From Bacteroidota bacterium (lineage in GTDB: Bacteria; Bacteroidota; Bacteroidia; UBA7662; CANHCV01), in assembly GCA_027488715.1 (NCBI GenBank), contig JAIYBD010000190.1, forward strand, positions 1 to 27,674: DNA of 27,674 nt. Direction: 5' to 3'. This document shows positions 15,526 through 21,449 of this stretch, piece by piece. Position numbers and translations under genes: made by a program. The notes beneath the pieces were generated by a model. It saw only the letters and a program-made list of their open reading frames with translations, made no database searches and had not been told where the DNA came from. Position 1 is the stretch's first letter. Each line of letters begins with the position of its first letter.

Positions 15526-16287
15526 ATGAGCCGCATAGCATTGTTGCAGGAAAACATTCAAGACCTTCGCGAAAAACTTATTCAACATCCTATTTACCAC
15601 CAAGTAAAAACACCGCGTCAGTTCCAAACCTTTATGGAGCATCACATCTTCGCGGTGTGGGATTTTATGTCGCTCCTCAAAGGACTTCAACAACATCTTA
15701 CCTGTGTTACGACTCCTTGGATACCGATCGGTTCGCCCAATACGCGTTACCTCATTAACGAAATCGTTGTGGGCGAAGAAAGCGATTTGGATGAAGAGGG
15801 GAATCGCCTCAGTCATTTTGAGCTCTACCTCAAATCCATGGAAAAAGCGGGGGCCGACGTTGGAAAAATGGCCTTCTTCCTCGATGTTTTGAAGCAAACT
15901 GGATCCCTAGAGCAATCTTTAGTTGCGGCCAACGTTTCCGGGGGAGTGAAAAATTTTGTATTGAACACTTTTGCCGCCATCGAATCGGGAAAACCCCACG
16001 TCATGGCTGCTGTTTTCACTTTCGGCCGTGAAGATTTGATTCCCGAAATGTTTTTATCGATTGTGAATTCTTTCGATACCGAACAATTAACTCACTTCTC
16101 TACGTTCAAATATTACCTCGAGCGCCACATCGAAGTGGATGGAGATCACCATAGTCACTTGGCTTTGGCTATGACCGAAGAACTTTGTGGCGACGATGAA
16201 GCCAAGTGGTTGGAGGCACAAACCGCTACTCGAGCTGCGTTGCAAGCCCGCATTCAATTGTGGGATACGACATTGTCGGCTCTTTAA
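15526..16287 (+). CDS. DUF3050-like protein (heme-oxygenase-like helical fold)
   Basis: The 253-residue, mostly helical, cytoplasmic protein resembles the DUF3050 family, which I recall as predicted to adopt a heme-oxygenase-like fold. Conserved-looking polar positions are His39/His40 in FMEHHIFAVWDFMSLLKGLQ, Glu79 and Glu84/Glu85 in NEIVVGEESDLD, and Glu199, His201, Asp205 and His208 in LERHIEVDGDHHSH. This spread of Glu, His and Asp over several helices would suit a metal site like those of heme-oxygenase-like diiron oxygenases, but that is an inference. No signal peptide is seen. It has its own promoter box. Its stop codon overlaps the stop of the convergent menC (16284-16287), with no terminator between. 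Function is unknown. Confidence 0.8.
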   Translation: MSRIALLQENIQDLREKLIQHPIYHQVKTPRQFQTFMEHHIFAVWDFMSLLKGLQQHLTCVTTPWIPIGSPNTRYLINEIVVGEESDLDEEGNRLSHFELYLKSMEKAGADVGKMAFFLDVLKQTGSLEQSLVAANVSGGVKNFVLNTFAAIESGKPHVMAAVFTFGREDLIPEMFLSIVNSFDTEQLTHFSTFKYYLERHIEVDGDHHSHLALAMTEELCGDDEAKWLEAQTATRAALQARIQLWDTTLSAL

Positions 16288-17336
16288 TTTCCGTTCTTAC
16301 GCCACATTTCCGACCTCCGTATTTCCAACGGACCAGCGAAATTGTTTTCGTATAATGCCCCCGTACCCAATCCTTGGGGCAGTTCGTTGTTTTTCGTGGC
16401 AACCCACTGTGCAATGAATTCCAAACCGATGTTCGACTCCAACATGGAAGTGCTCCACCATAGAATGTTGCGCTCTTTAGCGGCATCGATCCATTCCTCG
16501 CAAGCAGCCAATCCGCCCAGCAGCATGGGTTTCAGGATCATATAGGGCGGCATCAATGCATCCAATAGTTCCCGTCGATTTTCTACCCTGATCAGTTCTT
16601 CGTCCAAAGCGATGGGAATGGGGCTTTGTTGAATAAGTTGCCGCAATTCCTGGTGTTGGCCAACCTCCAGGGGTTGCTCCATACTATGAATTTGGAACTC
16701 AGCTAACTTCTCTAATTTTTTCAACGCATCCTTGGCCGAGAAAGCGCCATTGGCATCCAATCGGATCTCCAATTCAGGCCCTTCGGGTAAATTTCTTACC
16801 CATCGAAGCAAATCCAAATCGTCTTCCAATGGGTGTTGCCCAACTTTGAATTTCAAAATCCGGAATCCTTCTTTTATTTTTTGCAGAACTTGCTCTTCTT
16901 GGAATGCTCGACTTCCCATCCAAATGAGGCCATTCATCGGAATTCCTTGCGTTCCTCTTGCAAATGCCGAATCAAAATAAATGCCTTTTTCGGGAGCTAA
17001 TGCACCAAGGCTTGCCATTTCCCAAGCGAAAACCAATCCCGGTTTTCCTTTCAAACTGTTCCAAAATTCCACTTCGTTTCCCGCATTGAACGCATCGATG
17101 GAGAGAAGAACCGATTTCAATGGATCCTCCGACCAATCGGGACTTAGCCCTTTCAGGGGACCAAATTCTCCAAATTGTTCTCGAGGGCCATTGTTTAGGC
17201 TGATGAAAACGCCCGGCCGATCGTGCAGGATTCCCCGAGAGGTGCCACTTGGGCGTTTGAAATGCAAGGTGTGGGGATAGCCTTCGGCTCGAAAGCCATG
17301 GTCTTTCAGTTGTTGAAATGAAATGTATTTGCTCAT
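16284..17336 (-). CDS. menC: o-Succinylbenzoate synthase (menaquinone synthesis)
   Basis: MenC dehydrates SHCHC to o-succinylbenzoate in menaquinone synthesis. The 350-residue product is an enolase-superfamily member with the expected active-site set in order. These are Lys162 and Lys164 in ILKFKVGQ, the metal ligands Asp194 (RLDANGAF), Glu220 (SMEQPLE) and Asp245 (ALDEEL), and Lys269 in MILKPMLLGG. The N-terminal capping domain is present. The gene overlaps the end of menA in an ATGA arrangement, and the menA neighbour supports MenC over other muconate-lactonizing-type enzymes. Its stop codon overlaps that of the convergent DUF3050 gene. Confidence 0.93.
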   Translation of the reverse strand: MSKYISFQQLKDHGFRAEGYPHTLHFKRPSGTSRGILHDRPGVFISLNNGPREQFGEFGPLKGLSPDWSEDPLKSVLLSIDAFNAGNEVEFWNSLKGKPGLVFAWEMASLGALAPEKGIYFDSAFARGTQGIPMNGLIWMGSRAFQEEQVLQKIKEGFRILKFKVGQHPLEDDLDLLRWVRNLPEGPELEIRLDANGAFSAKDALKKLEKLAEFQIHSMEQPLEVGQHQELRQLIQQSPIPIALDEELIRVENRRELLDALMPPYMILKPMLLGGLAACEEWIDAAKERNILWWSTSMLESNIGLEFIAQWVATKNNELPQGLGTGALYENNFAGPLEIRRSEMWRKNGN

Positions 17337-18250
17337 CGAGATATCATCAATCCTATCGAGAACAACACCACGATGAAAAAGGTTTTCAGGGCGGTTTTCT
17401 TCAAAAACGGATCAAAATCGACGGGGTCTTTGACCGAAAGGACCGGTTTTAAATCCTTCATCAACCAATAAATGGGAAGGAGAACCAGCAGCAACCAAGG
17501 CCGAAGGGCTGCCAACGGAAACAACATGGCGATGAAAAGCCCAACGGCATTTCCAACCAAGAGGGTGTGGTAACGAAAGGCGAATCGTTGGCCCATGCGA
17601 ACGGGAATCGTTCTTTTCCCGGCCAAACCGTCGTTTTCGCGATCCCTCATGTTGTTCAAATTGAGCACCGCAACTGCACAAAATCCAATGGCAAAAGCGG
17701 CAAACCAAACCGAAATATGGCCGATGGGCAATCCGTGCAAAGCGTAGCTGCCCAAAACAGCAATCGGTCCGAAAAATAAGAAAACGGAAAGGTCGCCCAA
17801 ACCGGCATAACCGTACGGGCGTTTTCCCCAGGTGTAAAGCAAGGCGGCGAAAATGGCGGCAATCCCCAACAGCAGAAAGCTGAAAAAACCGGCATTAAAT
17901 GCACCAAAAGCGTGAAAAAGCAGGAATAATCCAAGAATAAGCGAAATGGCCGACATGACCATCACCCCGCGCCGCATCTGTTCACGGGTTAATAATCCGG
18001 CTTGAACGGCGCGTTGCGGACCAATGCGGCCGAGGTTGTCGGCTCCGTTTTCGGTGTCGCCCAAATCATTGGCAAAATTGCTCAACACTTGCAACGCAAC
18101 AGCCGTTAAAATAGAAAGGCCTGCAATGTCCCATCGAGCGATACGTCCGGCTTGAATGCAGGCCGACAACGCCATGGCATTGCCCGCCAATAAACCACTC
18201 AGCGCGAGCGGTAGGGTACGAGGGCGGGCAGCAGATATCCAAGGATTCAT
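17333..18250 (-). CDS. menA: 1,4-Dihydroxy-2-naphthoate polyprenyltransferase
   Basis: MenA attaches the polyprenyl chain to 1,4-dihydroxy-2-naphthoate in the inner membrane. The 305-residue product from ATG 18250 is a UbiA-family protein with about eight or nine membrane helices. The first Asp motif is in NFANDLGDTENGADN and the second in NNMRDRENDGLAGKRTIPVR. The start MNPWISAARPRTLPLALSG matches the usual MenA N-terminus and lies one base after the purF stop. The frame is open 10 codons further upstream, but that would overlap purF. With menC it forms the menaquinone part of the purF operon, and the polyprenyl synthase at 11450-12415 probably provides its second substrate. Confidence 0.95.
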   Translation of the reverse strand: MNPWISAARPRTLPLALSGLLAGNAMALSACIQAGRIARWDIAGLSILTAVALQVLSNFANDLGDTENGADNLGRIGPQRAVQAGLLTREQMRRGVMVMSAISLILGLFLLFHAFGAFNAGFFSFLLLGIAAIFAALLYTWGKRPYGYAGLGDLSVFLFFGPIAVLGSYALHGLPIGHISVWFAAFAIGFCAVAVLNLNNMRDRENDGLAGKRTIPVRMGQRFAFRYHTLLVGNAVGLFIAMLFPLAALRPWLLLVLLPIYWLMKDLKPVLSVKDPVDFDPFLKKTALKTFFIVVLFSIGLMISR

Positions 18251-18251
18251 C

Positions 18252-20147
18252 TCAGTAACTTCTTTCGTTATTGCCCTCAAACCAGTTGACGTAAGCGCGA
18301 TTGACCACTTTCATTCCACCCGGAGTGGGATAGTCGCCACTGAAATACCAATCGCCCGTGTGATTGGGGGAAGATAAATGCAAATTTTCCAGCGATTGGA
18401 AAATGATTTTGATGGGGATTTGGAAGTTTTCCGGACGAACCAATTCGGCAATTTTTTGAGAAATTTGTTCAACAGAAAACGGACGATATACCCGCTTCAC
18501 GTGGTTAACAATGTTTTCTTCCTTCAGCAACTCCGCTTTGGCGTCTTGGTAAACGTCTTCTAAAATAGATTCTTGGCCGCTTTCTTTGAGTAATTCTACG
18601 GCGGCTTTGAAGGCAATGAATTCCGACATTCGGCTCATGTTGATGCCGTAACAATCGGGATATCGGATTTGGGGCGCGGCCGATACGAGCACAATTTGCT
18701 TGGGTTCTAGGCGCGCCAATACGGTGAAAATGGATTGTTTGAGCGTTGTTCCACGCACAATGCTGTCGTCCAAGATCACCAATCGGTCTTCGTTGGGTTG
18801 GAGAATGCCGTACGTAACATCATAGCCGGCAGAAACGATGGCATTTCGATCGGCATCTTGGGTGATGAACGTTCGAATTTTGGCATCTTTATGGATCACT
18901 TTTTCAACCCTTGCCCTTAAATTCAACAGTTCTTGAACTTCTTCTTCGGGCAAATGGGGATTATTCTTGATGGTAGAAACCCGGTGTTTGATCAGGTGAG
19001 CGTCGATTCCTTTCACCATGCCCAAATAGGAGGATTCTGCCGTTTGGGGGATAAATCCGAAAACGGTGTTTTTAAAGTCGTTGTCGATGGCGGAAACGAT
19101 GGCAGGAACCAGTAATTCTCCCATTTTTAATCGTTCTTGGTAAATTTCTCGGTCGGTTCCTCGGGAAAAATAGATACGCTCGAACGAACAAGATTTTCGC
19201 TCTTGAGCCTCCAAAATCATGGGATTGGTTAGTGTTCCATCTTTTTTAATGATGAGGGCGCTACCCGGTTGGATTTCTTGGATGGATTCGAAGGAAGCGC
19301 CAATGGCGGCTTGGATGGCTGGGCGCTCACTGGCTACCACAATTATTTCGTCATCGGCGTAATAGTAACCTGGACGAATTCCCGAGGGGTCGCGGAGTAC
19401 AAAAGCGTCGCCGTGGCCCAATAATCCCGACATGAGGTAACCGCCGTCCCAACGTTTCGCGCTAGGCTTTAGAATGCTTTCCAAATCGATGTTGGATTGA
19501 ATCTTTTGCGATATTTCTTGATGGGAAAATCCATCTTTTTTGAAGCGTTGGAAGAGTGCTTCGTTCTGTTCATCGAGGAAATGTCCAATTTTTTCCATCA
19601 CCGTAACCGTATCGGTTTTTTCTTTGGGGTGTTGTCCCAATTCGATGAGGGTTTGAACCAGCTCCTCCACGTTGGTCATGTTGAAGTTCCCGGCCACCAA
19701 CAGGTTTCTCGACATCCAGTTGTTTTGTCGATGGAAGGGGTGGCATTTTTCGATGGTGTAATCGCCGTGGGTTCCGTAGCGAACGTGGCCCAAAAGCAGT
19801 TCGCCGAGGAAGGGAGTAACCTCCTTCATGGCCTGTGCATTTTTTGCGGTAATGGGGGTGTTCTGGGTTGCAATTCCCACTTGTTTAGCGACCTGGGCGA
19901 AGATATCTTTTACCGGCGCTTCCTGTATAGAGCGCTGCCGATCGATGTATCGGGTGCCGGGAGCAACATTGAGTTTGATGGTGCCAATTCCGGCTCCGTC
20001 TTGTCCGCGGTTGATTTGTTTCTGCATGAGAACGTGCAGAACGTTGAGGCCGTGCCAAGCCGTCCCGTATTTATGAATGTAGTATTCGAAAGGTTTTAGC
20101 AAGCGGACCAAGGCTAATCCGCACTCGTGCTCGATGAAATCGGACAT
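18252..20147 (-). CDS. purF: Amidophosphoribosyltransferase (Bacteroidota long form)
   Basis: PurF converts PRPP and glutamine to phosphoribosylamine, the first step of purine synthesis. The 631-residue product is longer than the E. coli enzyme (about 505) but matches the long Bacteroidota form. Cys9 in IEHECGLALVRL is the likely glutaminase nucleophile, exposed after removal of an eight-residue propeptide. The N-terminal Ntn domain shows NRGQDGAG (47-54), HVRYGTHGD (121-129) and LRDPSGIRPG. The phosphoribosyltransferase domain has the PRPP loop LVILDDSIVRGTTL (456-469). About 100 residues follow the catalytic core. It is the first gene of the operon with menA and menC, an unusual functional mix. 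A promoter box lies directly before the ATG. Confidence 0.94.
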   Translation of the reverse strand: MSDFIEHECGLALVRLLKPFEYYIHKYGTAWHGLNVLHVLMQKQINRGQDGAGIGTIKLNVAPGTRYIDRQRSIQEAPVKDIFAQVAKQVGIATQNTPITAKNAQAMKEVTPFLGELLLGHVRYGTHGDYTIEKCHPFHRQNNWMSRNLLVAGNFNMTNVEELVQTLIELGQHPKEKTDTVTVMEKIGHFLDEQNEALFQRFKKDGFSHQEISQKIQSNIDLESILKPSAKRWDGGYLMSGLLGHGDAFVLRDPSGIRPGYYYADDEIIVVASERPAIQAAIGASFESIQEIQPGSALIIKKDGTLTNPMILEAQERKSCSFERIYFSRGTDREIYQERLKMGELLVPAIVSAIDNDFKNTVFGFIPQTAESSYLGMVKGIDAHLIKHRVSTIKNNPHLPEEEVQELLNLRARVEKVIHKDAKIRTFITQDADRNAIVSAGYDVTYGILQPNEDRLVILDDSIVRGTTLKQSIFTVLARLEPKQIVLVSAAPQIRYPDCYGINMSRMSEFIAFKAAVELLKESGQESILEDVYQDAKAELLKEENIVNHVKRVYRPFSVEQISQKIAELVRPENFQIPIKIIFQSLENLHLSSPNHTGDWYFSGDYPTPGGMKVVNRAYVNWFEGNNERSY

Positions 20148-20152
20148 GAAAA

Positions 20153-20160
20153 CAAAGGTA
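20153..20160 (-). promoter_or_regulatory. TAnnTTTG box before purF
   Basis: TACCTTTG on the minus strand ends only 5 bases before the purF ATG, so the transcript may start at or near the start codon. No convincing -33 box is seen at the usual distance. Confidence 0.45.
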
Positions 20161-20462
20161 CAACACGAGTGGGAAAGATTGGCAGTAAAATGCCTTTGAA
20201 AACTCTGGTTCGATTCAGGCTTGAGGACATGGAGAGGCTGTAGATAAATAAAGGAGGAACCGATCTAGATGCAAGTGAACGGAGTTTCAGGCAAACGGGG
20301 GCACCTCTTCTAGACCAATCAATGTAGATTCCAAACATGTTCGAAAGCCATTGGAAATGGAACGAGAAAGTGGGTTTTGGGTAATGGCCTAAGCTGAATA
20401 TTTTTGGAAGAGTTTCAAAAATCTGAGGAAAAAGCGGTTATAAAAAATTGTGGAGAGGATCT

Positions 20463-20523
20463 GGGGGATAACCCCCTCCCCACCGAAAGCAATTTACGGC
20501 TTTTTTCGGGGGAAGTCGTAAAT
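20463..20523. repeat. Inverted repeats upstream of the phased motifs
   Basis: A GGGGG-ATAA-CCCCC hairpin (20463-20476) is followed by an imperfect pair, ATTTACGGC at 20492-20500 and GTCGTAAAT at 20515-20523 (8 of 9 complementary). A second alternative stem joins CCGAAAGC with GCTTTTTTCGG. They abut the AAACGT array. Confidence 0.5.
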
Positions 20524-20524
20524 G

Positions 20525-20564
20525 AAACGTTTATAAACGTAAGTAAACGTTTATAAACGTTTCA
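20525..20564. repeat. Four AAACGT motifs at exact 10-bp spacing
   Basis: AAACGT starts at 20525, 20535, 20545 and 20555, each followed by four bases (TTAT, AAGT, TTAT, TTCA). The last two units contain the perfect 18-bp palindrome AAACGTTTATAAACGTTT (20545-20562), and the first two repeat it incompletely 20 bp upstream. The 10-bp phase places all copies on one face of the helix, as expected for a cooperative protein-binding site. The binding protein is unknown. Confidence 0.85.
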
Positions 20565-20610
20565 ATACGGCTAGGAATTGGAAATGCAGTAAATTTGACT
20601 TGGGTAGGGG

Positions 20611-20674
20611 GCGGTAGCCCCCGTTTGCGGTAGCCCCCGTTTGCGGTAGCCCCCGTTTGCGGTAGCCCCATTTT
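20611..20674 (+). repeat. Tandem 16-bp repeat, four copies
   Basis: GCGGTAGCCCCCGTTT occurs three times exactly (20611-20626, 20627-20642, 20643-20658). A fourth diverged copy ends in CATTTT (20659-20674). It is preceded by a G run that can pair with the C5 tract of a unit. No ORF or spacer structure accompanies it. Confidence 0.92.
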
Positions 20675-20743
20675 CTCGAGATTTGGAATTTTTTCGACAC
20701 CCCTTCGTCTGCAGAAAAAATAACTCCCTTTGTGGAAAGGATC

Positions 20744-20801
20744 GATTCATGAGCCCTACAGCCACTTTTCGTGGTCGATCCCGTAACGGGGCTCAGGAAT
20801 C
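20744..20801. repeat. Long inverted repeat enclosing two hairpins
   Basis: GATTCATGAGC (20744-20754) pairs with GCTCAGGAATC (20791-20801) over 11 positions with one mismatch. Inside are CCAC-ttttc-GTGG (20762-20774) and CCCG-taa-CGGG (20780-20790). The whole could fold as a three-way junction in DNA or RNA. Pairing is seen by eye; transcription is unknown. Confidence 0.55.
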
Positions 20802-20842
20802 AACCTTTGGCTGGCTGATCTCTACAGTTGTCGGGACATGAT

Positions 20843-20868
20843 CCTTAACTTAACTTCCGGGGAGGGGT
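20843..20868 (+). repeat. Composite repeat, copy 1 leader segment
   Basis: A 26-bp segment, CCTTAACTT then A then ACTTCCGGGGAGGGGT, recurs at 21067-21092 with one mismatch. In both places a GGTCCCTGAG...CGAAGGG unit follows within 7-15 bases, so the two form a composite duplicated module. Confidence 0.85.
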
Positions 20869-20883
20869 GAGTTTTCCCTAGGC

Positions 20884-20952
20884 GGTCCCTGAGCTTGCCG
20901 AAGGGCGGTCCCTGAGCTTGCCGAAGGGCGGTCCCTGAGCTTGCCGAAGGGT
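20884..20952 (+). repeat. Three near-identical tandem 23-bp repeats
   Basis: Units at 20884-20906, 20907-20929 and 20930-20952 each read GGTCCCTGAG, CTTGC, CGAAGGG and a final C or T; only the last base differs. It is the cleanest array of the family also seen at 15175-15244 and 21100-21290. Confidence 0.93.
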
Positions 20953-21066
20953 GTCCCCGTTTCAGATTTTCTTTTTGCTGAATGCTTCAAACCTTGTTTT
21001 TTTTCTTTTTGTTAATACCAGTCTGGCCATCTTTAAAAAATTGGAAACGATTGAAACGGCTCTACC

Positions 21067-21092
21067 CCTTAACTTTACTTCCGGGGAGGGGT
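21067..21092 (+). repeat. Composite repeat, copy 2 leader segment
   Basis: This segment is identical to 20843-20868 except for one base (T instead of A at the tenth position). It is followed after 7 bases by a GGTCCCTGAG...CGAAGGG unit at 21100-21123. Confidence 0.85.
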
Positions 21093-21099
21093 TGGACAT

Positions 21100-21290
21100 G
21101 GTCCCTGAGTTCAATCGAAGGGTGGTCCCCGACTGATTCCGACGAATGTCGGGATTTTATCAAGGGGGTCCCCGTTTCCTTTAAATCCGATTTCCAAGGG
21201 TGCTCCCTGAGTGATCCCTGAGGAATCTCGAAGGGAGAAGGGCGCTCAGTGAGTTTTTCCAAGGGTGCTCCTTGGATCCGGTCGAAGGGC
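21100..21290 (+). repeat. Degenerate array of the GGTCCCTGAG...CGAAGGG family
   Basis: One good unit (21100-21123) is followed by eroded ones, for example 21213-21236, 21241-21266 and 21267-21290, that keep CTCCCTGAG or CGAAGGG fragments. A CCGAC-GAAT-GTCGG hairpin (21139-21152) is inserted among them. Confidence 0.7.
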
Positions 21291-21333
21291 GGTTCAAGAA
21301 TGCTATTCCATCACCCAAGTACTGTTTTCTTCC

Positions 21334-21381
21334 TTTTCCACACCGATTTGTGCTCCACTACACCGATTGTTTTTTTCCACA
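21334..21381 (+). promoter_or_regulatory. Two DnaA-box-like motifs before the TonB receptor gene
   Basis: TTTTCCACA occurs at 21334-21342 and 21373-21381, each 8 of 9 to the DnaA box TTATCCACA, in the same direction and 39 bp apart. An ACACCGATT direct repeat lies between them. Binding is not shown; such 9-mers also occur by chance in A/T-rich DNA. Confidence 0.35.
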
Positions 21382-21449
21382 AATTGAAATGAAGGAGCTT
21401 AAAAAATAAAATTCAATTCTATTTTTCGTAAACCAACCAACACCTAACT

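Larger units (their letters stand above)
20148..21449. other. Repeat-rich intergenic region at a transcription strand switch
   Basis: These 1.3 kb separate divergent purF and the TonB-dependent receptor gene and contain no ORF I can support. They hold the purF promoter box, phased AAACGT motifs, tandem 16-bp and 23-bp repeats, a composite direct repeat, several inverted repeats and two TTTTCCACA motifs. The stretch 20161-20460 shows no feature I can name. Confidence 0.7.

Noticed and set aside
18251..18280. Ten-codon extension of menA into purF
   Set aside because: It overlaps the purF end, while ATG 18250 gives the standard MenA N-terminus one base after the purF stop.
20202..20216. GGTTCGATTC, similar to a tRNA T-loop
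   Set aside because: The flanking bases do not form a T-stem and no acceptor, D or anticodon arms can be placed around it.
20114..20338. 74-codon minus-strand ORF overlapping the purF start
   Set aside because: It crosses the purF promoter and start in another frame and has no recognisable domain or natural start signal.
20571..20765. 64-codon ORF across the 16-bp tandem repeat
   Set aside because: Its residues simply translate the tandem repeat and the adjoining inverted repeat.
20884..20952. CRISPR array
   Set aside because: The units are directly adjacent with no spacers between them, and there are no cas genes in the window.
21389..21409. Six-codon ORF (MKELKK) before the TonB receptor gene, as a leader peptide
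   Set aside because: It is too short and has no associated attenuator structure; such ORFs are expected by chance.
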